From contig CM022373.1 of NCBI GenBank assembly GCA_011800155.1, forward strand, positions 682,001 through 746,000: a stretch of 64,000 bases of DNA, written 5' to 3'. A model generated the notes under the pieces. That model saw only the letters and a program-made list of their open reading frames with translations, had not been told where the DNA came from and ran no database searches. Made by a program: the position numbers and the translations under genes. The stretch is from Flammulina velutipes (Eukaryota > Basidiomycota > Agaricomycetes > Agaricales > Physalacriaceae). Below are positions 24,699-36,623 of this stretch, in pieces (the first letter of the stretch is position 1; each line of letters opens with the position of its first letter).

Positions 24699-26147
24699 AT
24701 GGTCACCCAGAACCCAGAGATCTATGATCCCCGCCGTATCCTCCAGCACACGGACTTCAAAGTCCTCGCTCCTGGCGAAAAGACAGACGCGGATACCAAC
24801 ATCGCTGCGTTCTACAACCCCTCCCACGAAATCCACCTAGTCAAGAAACCGAAACCTACCCCCGGGCCTGGTCAGGTATTAATCCACGTTCGTGCAACGG
24901 GAATCTGCGGGTCAGTGGCGCCATCCTGTATGAACATTTCACTCATACTTTCCCCAGGAGTGATGTCCATTTCTGGCGCCATGGTGCTATCGGGTCTATG
25001 ATCGTAACAGACGAGGTAAGCTTTCATGCAGACAGGTATCTTTCACCTGTCCAACCCATCCCCAGTGCGGATCAGGTCACGAATCAGCAGGCGAGATTGT
25101 CCAAGTCGGCCAAGGTGTCACCAACTGGAAAGTCGGTTAGTTAGTCACGTTTCCTCCCCTAATCGCGCTTACCATCATCTCAGGCGACCGTGTGGCACTC
25201 GAAGTTGGAATCCCGTGCTCTCAGCCATCTTGCACCCCGTGTCGAACGGGGAAATACAACGGTTGTCCCGACGTAGTGTTCTTCTCTACTCCACCATACC
25301 ATGGTGCGGCTAGTCCAACAGCGAATGCCTGCTCAAAACTTACATTGTTTTCATCATAGGTACCCTTACGCGGTGGCACGTCCATCCCGAGCAATGGCTA
25401 CACCGACTTCCGGATAACGTCTCGTTTGAGGAAGGCGCGTTGTGTGAACCGCTCGCGGTTGCATTAGCTGGCATAGATCGCGCCAACCTTCGTCTTGGAG
25501 ACCCTCTCCTCATTTGGTACGGCTATTCCTGTAAATTTGAAGGTCACTATTAACATTGAGCAGTGGTGCTGGACCAATCGGCCTCGTTTCTCTCCTCGCA
25601 GCGCGCGCTGCAGGTGCAGAGCCAATTGTCATCACAGACCTCTTCCAAAGTCGTCTTGACTTTGCAAAGTCCATCGTCCCCGGCGTTCGCACCGTCCTCA
25701 TAGAGAAAGGCCTAACACCTCAGCAGCAAGCCGACAAGATCAAGGAAGCAGCTGGCGGCGAGTTAAGACTCTCATTAGAATGTACCGGCGTCGAGAGCAG
25801 TATCAGCACGGCCATCTACGTGAGCTTCTCATCCTTCTACTCAACCTACTCGCTCATTTATACCTTCTCGAAAGTCGGTACAATTCGGCGGACAAGTCTT
25901 TGTGATCGGTGTGGGCAAGAGTGAACAGAACTTCCCATTCATGCACCTCAGCGCCAACGAGATTGACCTCAAGTTCCAATACCGGTACGCGGACCAATAC
26001 CCCAAGGCCATCCGACTCGTCGCTGGTGGTTTGATCAACCTCAAACCTCTCGTTACGCACCGGTTCAAGTTGGAAGATGCTGTCAACGCATTCCACGTCG
26101 CTGCAGACCCAGCCCAAGGAGCTATAAAGGTCCAGATTCAGGATTAA
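24699..26147 (+). CDS. Zinc-dependent polyol dehydrogenase (L-arabinitol/xylitol/sorbitol type)
   Basis: Seven exons (24699-24910, 24958-25015, 25066-25135, 25184-25303, 25360-25516, 25564-25819, 25875-26147) encode 381 residues of the medium-chain dehydrogenase family. The catalytic zinc ligands sit in ICGSD and GHES; the structural zinc is held by four cysteines in [18 protein letters not shown]. The Rossmann motif GAGPIGL is followed by an aspartate (VITD), which favours NAD+ over NADP+. The enzyme should oxidise a sugar alcohol such as L-arabinitol, xylitol or sorbitol to the ketose in the cytosol. Sequence alone cannot fix the substrate. It stands alone, without other pentose genes nearby. 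The start is the first ATG after the TATA box and gives a typical N-terminal extension. Confidence 0.93.
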
Positions 26148-26244
26148 ACTTATTTTCGCTGTATGATTATGTAGATGTTTAGAAATTACACTTTTGAAAG
26201 CCTATAACCCAAATCAATGTGAACATCATTGCTAAATTGATCAG

Positions 26245-26325
26245 GCCCTCGTGGCGCAATGGTAGCGCGCCGCTTTCCTATCACGAAGTAGGCGGAGTGT
26301 GCGGGTTCGATCCCCGTCGTGGGTT
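26245..26325 (+). tRNA. tRNA-Arg(CCT) with a short intron
   Basis: A cloverleaf can be drawn: D arm GCGC/GCGC with loop AATGGTA, anticodon stem CCGCT/GGCGG, T arm GCGGG/CCCGT with loop TTCGATC. The anticodon loop is 16 bases; placing CCT at 34-36 leaves a 9-base intron after position 37, its usual site. The acceptor stem has one T-T mismatch. B box GGTTCGATCC is perfect. A T-run follows within about 60 bases. Confidence 0.75.
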
Positions 26326-26962
26326 GTTAAAATAAAAACTTATCTTTGGTTTTTGCCCTGCCTTCAAGAAGATACAAAGTTTGAGTAGATAGTACTAACA
26401 GAGCGGTCGCGTTCATTATTCTGATTCTCGGCATCTTACCACGCAATAGGGAATATTAGCTGGCGTCTGAAAGTGGTTTCTGGAATGGCTAGCGCTCATT
26501 GACCGAGAGGGGTTTTTTGTTGGTTCTTTCAGAACCCAGCTATACTCCCTGATACAAGTTTCCTGCTAGTAAGCAACAAAGTCAACAGACAGCTCATAAT
26601 TCATGTTAAGTCAACCGCCCAATTCACGTCCATCAATCAGCCGAGAGAGAGATAATACAATTTTTCTTGCGTTTATTGAACATTGTCAAGTTAACTTCTT
26701 CCTTCTACATAAACCCGTCTCTTCAAATCATCAAATCGTGGAGGAGGAAAGGCGAGGCAGCAAGGACGACAACAAACAGCGTGTGACGGTATGAAGAAGA
26801 GAGTCTGTATAGTAAATAGTCAGCTAAGATACCGAAACGAATGATTACGGAGGGGAAGTGGGTTCGTGCGATGTAGTCCGGACAGTGCAGTGTTGCGTCT
26901 ATGCAGGTGAGGTGGGTAGTGTGGGAGCAGACACATCATCATCATCATCAAATCATCAATCA
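26326..26962. other. Intergenic, tRNA trailer and 3' end of the PP2A-B gene
   Basis: No exon is supportable; the frame 26603-26794 has no domain. The right end (about 26930-26962) is a CATCAT-type microsatellite just after the PP2A-B stop, so probably in its 3' untranslated region. Confidence 0.5.
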
Positions 26963-28726
26963 TCATGCAGCACTGTACAAGAACAGATTGTTCGTAGCCG
27001 CAATCTATCATCCGATCAGTAAAACCGTCGGGCACACAAAAATGGACGGAGACTTGCCGCTATAGTATTCTCGCGAGGATGCCAGCTCGCGTGCAGGATC
27101 TTCTTGTTGAAGTCCAACGCCTCCAATGACATCTGGTCTTTGAACGGCGTTCCCGCAGGTCGCGCCCCGTTCTTCATGCCCAGCTTGTTCCCAGGTAACG
27201 GTCCCCCAATCTTCCTCGCCTTGAACGCCGACTTGTCCGCCTGCAGTACGACATCGCCCAACGTGTCCGTGTCGTATATCCGGAAATAGTTGTGGTATGA
27301 ACCGGTCAGCACATGTCTACGCACACCTTCAGTAGGCGCTGATCGGATAAAGGGCAATTACACACTTGTCATCCCCACCCCACACGCACTCGAACTTGTC
27401 GAAGATGCAGTCATTCTCGTACAAATCGCATAATTTACCCCGCAGATGGTCGTGGATAGGAATGACCTTCACCGGCTTGTTCTCCATATTGATATCCCAG
27501 ATCTTCAGCGATAAGTAGTCGCGTGATAGAATGTAACGTCCATCGTGGCTGAACTTGACATCGGAGATGGAAGATATGATTTCGGAGAAAAAAGATCGTG
27601 TTGACGGGTCCTCTTCTTCCTCGAAGCCTGGAGAGACCGAATAAGACAACAGGACACATGGCAGGCGAGCGGCACGTACATTTTGCATGTCGGTCGCACA
27701 GAGCAGATTCACGCATGTCGGCCAGCTTGATGTTGCTTTTGGAGCTCGAGTACATGAAGAGATTGCAGTGTATGGGATGGAATTCTGCTGCGGTGATAAC
27801 CTCGGTCAATTCCTCCATGTTGACCGGCTTTATATCGACGATGTCTGCAAGGCCGCGTTAAAAAATACCGCGCTGGTAGGGCGATAAGGACGCACTGAAA
27901 CTTTGGTCACTTATGTTCAAATTCCAAAGGTTAATTCGTAGGTCGTCCGCAGAGATGTACGTTTCCTGATCTGAGTTGACGGAGATGGAATGTATGTGGT
28001 ATGCATGGGCGTTGGCGTAGACTTTGCGGGGGACGGCGGCGATGATATTATCTTGAAGGGCCATGCCAGGTAACGCGAGCTGATGATAACTCTGGGGCGG
28101 CGGTTTTGGATGCTGGCCAGAGTGATGATTGGATTCTGCGACGACTCGTAGTGACTTTTCAAAGACTTTCCATAGCTTGATGGTCTTGTCTACGGATAGC
28201 AGCGATTAGTGGGACCCTCCAGCGAGGGTAGCGACGCGCACCATTCGTGGATAACAGAAAATGCGCAGAATTCTGGCGCTTGCACCACTTGATCTTGTTG
28301 ATCTTCTCTTCGATTTCGAGGGACTTGAGGTAGTCGAATTCTGGTTCGTGTGACTGAAATTCTGTGTAAAATTTGTATTCGCAGCCCTTTTTCTGAAGGA
28401 GACAAGAGAGACAACAAGGAGAGATGGCCACATTAGTAAGATCTGGCTAAAGAGAGGGTAGGACGGACAAGACGGACCATTTCGTTGCGTTCAAAGAGGA
28501 CGACGCGGCCGCCCTTGTCGCCCGTCGCGAGATAGTTGCCCGTCGAGTCAAACTCCACCGTCGATATGATGTCAGCTAATGTGGCGGCGGATGAGCAGTG
28601 GACGACGAGGACGACGACGGGGATACGGTAAACAACGAGCTCACCTTCTGTGATATCTTCTATATCGCCCTTGTCTCCAAAACATTGGGCGAACCGCCAG
28701 CCGCCTGAACTGAGAGGGTCTTCCAT
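26963..28726 (-). CDS. CDC55: PP2A regulatory subunit B (PR55/Cdc55)
   Basis: Eight exons (28726-28645, 28575-28478, 28392-28242, 28189-27896, 27844-27680, 27627-27366, 27316-27058, 27004-26963) give 450 residues, the normal PR55 length. The seven-blade WD40 family signature runs throughout: [65 protein letters not shown] and [11 protein letters not shown]. The last intron (27005-27057) has a GC donor (GCG|GCAAGT) and joins ENTIA to IAATNNLF, exactly the expected family end. The B subunit gives the PP2A trimer its substrate choice in mitotic exit and morphogenesis. It is divergent from COX9 with 254 bases between the start codons. Confidence 0.97.
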
Positions 28727-28980
28727 GGTGATGGATGTCTAGGACGATGTGAAACGGCGTTGGTCGTCGTGGAGAACGGTGAGGAAAGCGTCGGTGATGG
28801 TGGTGAGCGGGAGAGATGTGTCGCCGGGCAGTGAACTTGTCGATGCGACGATGAATGTGTGAAGACAGCCTGGCAGCCACATGCATACCACAACGGCCCT
28901 TGCTTTGGCTCTGTTTGGCTGGCCCTTTAGGCGGGTCCGACTCTTTCCATCCCACTCTGCAACGAACCACCATCACCATC

Positions 28981-29263
28981 ATGATTGCACCCATTACTGG
29001 CAAACTTAGGAAACGCCTCATCGTCGACCTCAGCGCAGGCCTTGGCCTTGGAACAGCAGCTGCATTCTCCTGGTGGTACGTCGTGCTGTATCTTTCAAAC
29101 CGCACTTTATCTGACATTTTCCAAAAGGTATGGATACCACATTCCTTTCCGTTAGCATTTCTCTTCCGCCCCGCCATATCTCACTAACATAGCCCTAGTC
29201 GCAAACCAGGAGGCGTACTACCTCAGACTCGAGCGTGCAAAGATAGCCGCGCGCGAACAGTAG
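28981..29263 (+). CDS. COX9: Cytochrome c oxidase subunit VIIa (Cox9)
   Basis: Three exons (28981-29075, 29128-29150, 29199-29263) encode 60 residues. IAPITGKLRKRLIVDLSAG followed by one transmembrane helix and an FSWWYGYHIP turn matches the Cox9/COX7A pattern of fungi, as does the charged C-terminal tail LRLERAKIAAREQ. The protein is a small nuclear-encoded inner-membrane subunit of respiratory complex IV. The middle exon is only 23 bases. Confidence 0.9.
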
Positions 29264-29372
29264 ACGGGAGAGGGTACGGGAAATACTGTCCAGACTCGTC
29301 TAGACCAACCAATCAAACTCGCTTGCTTGCATTCAACCCTCCAGATAGTCATACATTCCGTGTGCACATAAA

Positions 29373-30806
29373 TTATCGACGACGCCGTAACCGTTCGTAC
29401 TCGACGCAGCTAGGAATAACCTCACTTTCTATCTTCCGCACCTTGTCCCAGTCCGTCCCAAACCCAAACAGCCCAACTTCTGCCTCTTTTCTCCGGCTCT
29501 TGTGCTCCTGCCCTCGCTGGCATTCGGTGAGCATGTCTTGCGCGTAACTCATCTCGACGACCCGCTCGAACTTGGTCACTGCCGGTCCCCTTGTTTCTGG
29601 CTTGTCCGCTTTTTGCCTCGCGACCTCTGGTCCAACCACCGGATGGCTTGTCCATTCTGTCGGGTTGACGAAGTATTTTACTCCGAGGTCGTTTGTCGTG
29701 CGTTCAGCGTTGTACCGTGCCGTACTGGAGAACGAAAACCGTGGGTCTGGTACAGGCGACGAACCAAACAGACTAGGTAGATTCGTTAATATTGAAAGGG
29801 CAAAGAGGATGAGCAGCGGCAGTATTTGGATAAAGGCGGAACGGCTGTCGGTCGCTGCAGCTCGAGGTTGTCCGCGAGGCATGCCAGCGCCCATGCGAGT
29901 AGTCCTGAAGCCGCCAGGTCCAAAGGTAGTAGTGAAGACTGAAGCTGTAAGCATCAGCACATCGCTGAGGAAATAATGAGACGCACCTGGCCCACCACCG
30001 CCAAAGCCACTACCGAACGCAGGGGTTCCGCCCCCGCCAAAGAACATATTGAAAAGATCCTCCGGGCTCAGCTCGCCTTCGAAGCCTCCGCCGCCGCGAG
30101 TGGCAAATCCAGACGAGCGAGATGGCATTCCTGCTGACCGGTCTTCTGGGTCTGAACCACTCTGGTCGTAGATAGCCCGTTTCTGAGTATCTGAGAGTAC
30201 TTGGAACGCTTTGGATACCACTGGGATAATATTATCAGACTCGACGCCGTCGCCAGACAATCAGGCACTCACTTTTAAAGGCCTCGTCAGCGCCAGGGGC
30301 ACCATTCTTGTCCGGATGTAAAGCAAGAGCAAGCTAAGGGGTACTCAGCACTAAGCACAAGTCGTAGTAAAGGGACATACTTTGCGATACGCTTTTCTGA
30401 CGTCGGCTTCACTGCAGGATTTGCTCACCGCAAGGATCTCGTAGTAGTCCGTGACTTTACATGTGCGCACCCGTTTAACCACGGTGACCTGCTCTGTGGT
30501 GTACTCTCGTTTCTCTCCTCCCATACCACCCGCTGTGCCGCTGCTACTGCTGCTGGCAGTCCTATGATTTGCCTTTGAATCCGAGGGACGTGCCTCTGCC
30601 GACGATGAAGACCCATTCGCACTCGAGCTTGCCCCAGCCTGATTCTCCGCTGCATTTATCGACGCCAGGAGCTTCGTAGCCTCTGCCGTCTCGAACAGCG
30701 CCATGGACTTTTGGACGAACTTGCGTGCAGAGGTATAATTGCCTGCATCTCTGTGCTTTTGCGCGATGGCCAGGCAGCGAACGGCCTCGTCCTTGTTGCT
30801 TTCCAT
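29373..30806 (-). CDS. ER-membrane J-protein (DNAJB12/DNAJB14 type)
   Basis: Exons 30806-30381, 30333-30273, 30220-29987 and 29944-29373 give 430 residues. The acceptor of the last exon could also be 6 bases further on. An N-terminal helical region (ESNKDEAVRCLAIAQKHRDA) precedes the J domain at about 122-185, with DYYEIL and the catalytic HPDKN. A Gly/Phe-rich linker, a hydrophobic segment (LPLLILFALSILTNL) and a C-terminal domain follow, the order seen in DNAJB12/14 and related fungal proteins. They sit in the ER membrane with the J domain in the cytosol and direct Hsp70 to membrane-protein quality control. Start codons of this gene and the divergent F-box gene are 117 bases apart. Confidence 0.92.
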
Positions 30807-30923
30807 TGCGGACGACGTGGAAGTAAGTGGTAAAGGTGGAGAGCGAGAGAAATCTAGGGTTAGGGTCCCGCGTGGAGGGTTAGGGTCCGAGCATGGCTTG
30901 GTCATTAACCACATTCTCGCAAT

Positions 30924-32251
30924 ATGTCGCCGACGCCCGACTCGCAGGAGTTGGAACAATTCCGGGCAAAGTGGCGCGCAGAGGTGCAGCGCAAGCTAAC
31001 AGGAGCCTGGTCAGACGTCCCAGACTCCCAGGCTGAGGTAGACTCGCCAGCCCCAAGCACTTCTCTCACCGGTGCCCTCACTATCTATCGAAGCGCAGTC
31101 GAACACGAGCGTCTGGGCCAGCTGGACGACGCGCTCAGGCTTTACCGCATTGCGTTCAGGAAGGATCCCAACGTCGACAAGCTCTATCACCGCGAGGAAG
31201 TCATCCTCGCTGTTACCAAACCCAAGCGGCATCTGGAACATGTACCTTCAGAAGAAATACCAGTCGCAGTCCCTATTGCGCGCCGAACTCTTGCCAACGT
31301 TGTAGCTGGGTTCCCCGACGACTTGGCATTCGACCCCGAGATTGAAGAGGAGAAGGTCATACTGAACGACCTTCCGCCAGAAATACTCATCAAGATACTG
31401 ATGAACCTCAACCCAACCGCGCTCGAGAGATTTGGTTCCGTTAGCCGCAAGGCCAGAGTGTTTACCCTCGATACCTTGCTCTGGAGGTGCGTTTCATTCA
31501 CTCGTTCAACTCACGTTCTTCATTTACTCTACAGGGAATTTGTACACACCACGTACAAACCGCCTCAAATACCGGACCAAGACGCTCTCGACGCTGTCAT
31601 AGAAAGATCACTCTACGACTACCGGAGGGTCTATGTCGAGCAGCCCCGAGTCCGTACAGACGGCGTGTACATATCTGTCTGCCATTACGTTCGCCCCGGC
31701 CTGAGCGAGAATCACTGGGTCAACGTATTTGACTCGCACGTCTATCACACCGCACTGTTCTAACTTTTTCTAGGTCAACCATCTTATAGTGTACCATCGC
31801 TATCTTCGGTTTTACCCCAACGGCCATGTCATTTCTCTCCGCACACATGAAGCACCGGCCGAAGCCATTCCTCACGTTCATCCTAAATCGCGAATGCAGG
31901 TACGCATCCCTCACGCCATATCATCTCATGCTGAGCCATGGCTAGGGCCTCTTCTTTGGTCGATGGACGCTACAAGGCAACGCCGTACTCATCACGAACC
32001 TAGTCGAGGTCGTCGACCACGTCCTCCCCCTCTCGCTCGACTCGGACATCACAGAGGTCCTCTGCGCCAACCCATCCCTCATCCGCTACCTCTTTACAAT
32101 GTCTCTCACCCTCCGCTCTCGACCACTGGGAAGGTGGAACAGACTGGACATCACCGCGTTTGACTCCGTCCAGGTCGAATCTGGCGATGTGGCCCCTGTT
32201 ATGACCAAAGACGAACGTCCGTTCTGGTTTTCCAAAGTACGCTCTTACTGA
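30924..32251 (+). CDS. HRT3: F-box protein of the Hrt3/FBXO9 family
   Basis: Exons 30924-31486, 31535-31724, 31774-31899 and 31946-32251 give 394 residues. A TPR-like helix pair (GALTIYRSAVEHERLGQLDD) is followed by the F-box at about 150-188 (LNDLPPEILIKILMNLNP) and the conserved C-terminal domain with HLIVYHRYLRFYPNGHVISL and RPFWFSKVRSY at the end. Hrt3/Pof7/FBXO9 proteins are substrate receptors of SCF ubiquitin ligases. Length, domain order and terminus all match the family. Confidence 0.95.
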
Positions 32252-32640
32252 GTCGTACTTACACATATACGTATGGAATATAAGGAATTTTGCTCGGAAC
32301 ATCCCTTATTAATACCCGACCGCTGAGAAGCTACAGGCAGACCTATACGACGTTCGCAAATTAGCTATTAGTAAACCTGGCACGAATATACTTGCAATCG
32401 AGTTAGGAAGGAACTACGTCCTCTCGGACGTATTTTAGACATCATCAGTCGCCAATGGTCCGTAATAAAAAGAAACAATGTGGTTTGTCAACTGAGTCTC
32501 AGTATGGACATCGCGACTGACTACATACAGTGAGGTTACTATAGTGTTCGTGTATCATTGCCTCTTCAGAAAAGACTAGGTAGATTGTAGGTTAGATCTA
32601 AACGTTGATTACTTTCCATATGTTCGACGCCATATAACCA
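32252..32640. other. Convergent 3' intergenic spacer
   Basis: Lies between the stops of the F-box gene and the sterol acyltransferase gene. AT-rich, with no exon or RNA gene seen. Confidence 0.5.
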
Positions 32641-34722
32641 TCAATACGCGCAATATGCCACGCACAACAACGGGAAGCCTGCGTACAAGCCCAACCAAAA
32701 CACGACATTTCCTAATAGTTTGTTCTTGCGAATAAAGGGTGTGCGGCTGATTGCGATCAGAGGGATCTGTATCAACTGTAAGAGGAAGAGATACATCCTG
32801 AAGATGATTAGAAACAGTGGCACAGGACACATGTAGTCATACCTGATTTTTTGTGTGACCACAACCATGACCAGCTCATGAACACACGCGCTCAAGAAAA
32901 AGGTCAAAAACATTGCAGACGACCTGGATATCTTGTAGCTCGCCATCGTCGACGCGTAAACGTGACGCAGCAGAAATGTGTGCACGGGCTTGTTCCATTT
33001 GCGAGAGAACTCGTCCCAAGAGGTCGAGTTCCACCTAAATGAAGGTTAGAGTAACTCAACGCACTGGATCCGTACGAACCAGTCTTCGTAGAACTGTCGA
33101 TCCGCGAAACTATTATTATGGTTAGCAATATTCATGCGAACTAAAAATTGGGTGACGTACTAGGAGAGTTCAGCGAACGCATTACATATGCACTCTAAAC
33201 GGAGTGGTCAAATTAGACACCACACATTTGGGACACTTCGACATACCGAAGATAATGTAGAATAGGAGGAGATAGCAAAGCATGAAAGGAAGGGATAGAT
33301 CCAAAAGTGACCGCAAGAAAGAGTCATTTGCTGTCGGGGTGCGAGGTAAGATGAAGGTTTCCGTCACAGAGTATAGGAGGGCAAATGTTCCAAAGGTGGC
33401 GACAGTCTTCTCAAAGACGTAGAGCGGACGAATTCTAGTCCATAGAGTGAGTTATTTGAGAACAGAAGAGAGTGGATGTCGTACCTTTCCGTTCGCGGAT
33501 ACTCGAGCTCATAAACGAGTGTAGGGATTAGTTGATAGATTGCGAAGTTTTTGTAGGTGATATTGTTGGGCCAGACAACATATAGAGGACCGGGACTCCG
33601 GAGTTCTCCTTGTAGTTCAGAATACTCCTTTGCGATCTCTGAAATGTGAGCGTCGGGATGATCGATAAGTGGATGTGGCGCAAAAGCGTCTTTCTCCTCG
33701 GTCGTGAGCTCCTTGTCTGCGGAAGCTTCGCTCAGAGCGACCACGTCGGATTTCAAGTTCGCGGCCAAAAGTCGTTTGCGCAGCTGTGACGCAGAGTCCG
33801 CATCTACGTAGAAAGCTTGGTCACCGGGAAGGATAGGTGGAGTGGAGACGGGTGAGGAACCCATCTCGCTACTACTCGTCCCTGCCAGCTCGTCTCGGTG
33901 TGCTTTCGCGTCAGAGTGAGCCTTGTCCCAGCCACCGACGCGTTCGGTAGCTTCACGAAGGTCGTCGAGCAAGGTCTGAGACTGTTCCGTGACATGTTGG
34001 AGGTAACCGTTGACAGACATGTAGGAATGCATCTTCATGATCATGACCTGAGAATGACTTGAGGGAGCTATCATTTGAGTTGTATCGATCAAGACATACC
34101 AGAGAGTGAAGGGTGAGGTATCCGGACTGGACCCACGGCCATTGTCTAGGGGAGGATAAGGTCAGCGAAAGGGGTTGGATTGGGAAGAACTGACCTGTTG
34201 AACGTCCATTTTACAGCGGTGAAGAGGACAGTTGTCTGCAGGACATGCTGTATGATAACGCCAGTCCAGTAGTAGCGAATCCATCCCTTGCTGATCGCTT
34301 TTGCAAAGGGGACACATAGACCGGTGCTCAATACAAGGATACCGTCACTGACGGCGAGCGTAATTGCATCCTTGGAAAGTAGAGCAGCGAATTTGAAGTT
34401 GAGCGGGGACCCACTCGATTCGTAGCTCGTTATGAACGTCCGTAGCATGAATAGAAACACGGAAATCCAGAACAACGAGAAAAAGCCCTGTGCGAGAGTT
34501 TAATTGGGCGAGATAATGGACCAATGTACGCACTCGGAATTCATTTGAACCTGAGCGTTCGTTGTTGGTGTCGAAATGGGAAGTTCTCGGTGTGAAAGTG
34601 ACAAGCGCTCGTAATTTCTTGGATGCCCGCGAGCGGAATGGTTTAGAGACGTGAATTGTGCCGTTTTCTGTGCTGAAATTGCTGCTTTCCGTCCTTGCGA
34701 CGGCCGGAATATCGACGGGCAT
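32641..34722 (-). CDS. ARE2: Sterol O-acyltransferase / MBOAT (Are2-like)
   Basis: Nine exons (34722-34534, 34487-34195, 34145-34100, 34047-33485, 33434-33247, 33194-33161, 33109-33080, 33034-32843, 32797-32641) give 563 residues. Exons of 34, 30 and 46 bases are needed to keep the frame. The ACAT/DGAT1 branch of MBOAT enzymes is marked by KMHSYMSVNGY, FYEDWWN (split by an intron) and the catalytic histidine in ACVHELVM. Several membrane spans are evident. The enzyme should esterify ergosterol, or diacylglycerol, with acyl-CoA in the ER for storage in lipid droplets; sterol use is favoured by the fungal Are-type length and motifs. The gene is divergent from the RED/IK gene. Confidence 0.93.
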
Positions 34723-34813
34723 GATAGTTTAAGAAAGAGATCGTAAAGTGAGGAGCGTAATGACCGACGCGAGTCCGGTAGTCCGGGCCGAACCTTGTCC
34801 ACTTTCCACGACC
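34723..34813. promoter_or_regulatory. 91-base bidirectional promoter, sterol acyltransferase / RED
   Basis: Only 91 bases separate the two divergent start codons, so core promoter elements must be shared or overlap the coding ends. No TATA box is visible. Confidence 0.5.
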
Positions 34814-36176
34814 ATGGATCAGGTATTTATGGCTTTTCTCGTTAATTCTGCTGCTGAAACGTCTTTAAGGACTCATTCAGAACAATGCTCTCGCAGCCAT
34901 CGGCGGGCCCATCCCAGTCGTCGCGCTACGCAAAAAAACAGTGCGTTCCAACCATCTCAACAATATCCAATGTTGACACTATAATCTTAGAACCAAAAAG
35001 ACAATTAGCGCTTCTGAACCTGCGTTTAAACCCAGAAAAGTGAAGAAGGAAGGAAAGTACAGAGACCGTGCCGCAGAACGCCGCGACGATAACGCCAATG
35101 ATTATGCTCAGGTATGTCAAGCACTTCATTAAAGGTATTTCCTGACATAGATTTAGGTAGAAGCCATCCTTGCCGAGATAGAGAAGAAAGACGACACGGT
35201 ACAATCTTCTTGTCTTCCATCTCGGCCTCCTCCGTTGATGCTGAACTTAGACAGAACCTGTTCTCGTCAAGGGCCTCGACATCGCTCTCCTGGAAGAAAA
35301 TAAGCTCAAGGCGACCGTCTCTGCCACAGCTGAAGAGGATCTCGACGAACTACTGGCTCAGGTACCCAAGAAGCGCACGAGAGAGGATATAGTCCGTGAG
35401 TTGAAGGAGAAACGCTCGAAGGGACCGGCACCACCCGCCGACGCGCCTATCAACTCAAAATTTAAACCGGTGGGATTCAAACCAATAGGTGCCTCGGCGG
35501 AAGGTACATCGAAAAAGAAAAAGAAGAAAACTGCCGACGGTGAACCCAAGAAGAAGAAACGCAAGGTCGACGCGACCCAGACCGAGAAGCTACTCAGCGA
35601 ACTTGAACCCACAGATGCTGTACCATCTGAGCCGGTGGTCGCTGCAGAGCCGGAGCCACCAGAAGACATTGACATTTTTGCCGATGCTGGCGACTACGAA
35701 GGTTTAAACATCGACGAAGATGACGACGACGGGGACAAGCCAAGGGAAAACCAAGAACAAGCGGTATCCGAAGCACTCTCTGCACCTGCACGCTGGTTCG
35801 ACGACGACCCACCAGAGCCCACCTTACCCACGAAGGCACAAACTCCTTTAAAACCGCTGCTGGAAGCTGCTGCGCTTGAGGAAGGAGAAGCAGAGGAGGA
35901 CGACACACCTATGCGCCTCGTTCCCCTCGAGGGTTCTTCTTCCGTCAAGGAGATGCTGGCTTTAGATCAAGCTGCCGGCGCGGACGAAAAGAGGCGCAAA
36001 CGGAAGGAAAAGAGCAAGAGCAAGAAGGATGCCACGGGCGATGGGAAGCTGAGTACCGCAGCTAAGGTTGACAGAGATTACCAAAGGTTCGTTCCATACC
36101 TTGTCGCATCGATCACGCTCACCAAAACGACGCTAGGCTCAAATCATACCAAGAGAAGAAGGAATCAGCCAAATGA
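34814..36176 (+). CDS. RED/IK-type spliceosomal protein
   Basis: Six exons (34814-34822, 34870-34940, 34991-35111, 35157-35198, 35251-36086, 36137-36176) give 372 residues. Exon 1 is only nine bases (Met-Asp-Gln), as the MDQ start of RED proteins requires. The signature EPAFKPRKVKKEGKYRDRAA, NDYAQ and VLVKGLDIALLEENK is clear. Lys-rich (KKKKKK) and acidic tracts follow, and the chain ends with DRDYQRLKSYQEKK. RED/IK is a component of the spliceosomal B complex and acts with Smu1. The region between IEKKDD and VLVKGLD is shorter than in animals. Confidence 0.9.
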
Positions 36177-36623
36177 TGTCTTGTAATGCTACTCCTTTTC
36201 CTGTTCCATTGCGCTCGAAATGGTATCCTCAAAGCCACGGCCGTTCATCCTTTCTGAAATCGCCGGTACAGAGTTCGTTCCACTAAACAGTTTGTTTGTT
36301 TCACACGCTTTTTGTTTATGAAGAGGATATCACCAAGCCACTGATACGAACGATCGTCTGCAGGCACTTCCGCCAGCTTCCGCGTCGATTGTCTTGCAGC
36401 GGCGGCAATCTGAGCACTGCCTGCCTCAGCTCAGACATTGATTAGCCTTCCTTATCCCAGCCATAGAGTCCGAAGTCAAAACTTTACAGCAGGGTGATGC
36501 GGTGTTGTGCCGGTAAGGGATTGCACCGTCAGGCATTCGACTTGTATGCTATAAATGTATAAAGCCCACCCCTCCTGTACTGAGGGTCTCATACTCCTTT
36601 CTGAGCGCTCAATTCTACTATCC
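36177..36623. other. Intergenic with promoter of the methyltransferase gene
   Basis: No exon is seen. TATAAA at 36550-36555 lies 69-74 bases before the methyltransferase ATG and is a likely core promoter element. Confidence 0.5.
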
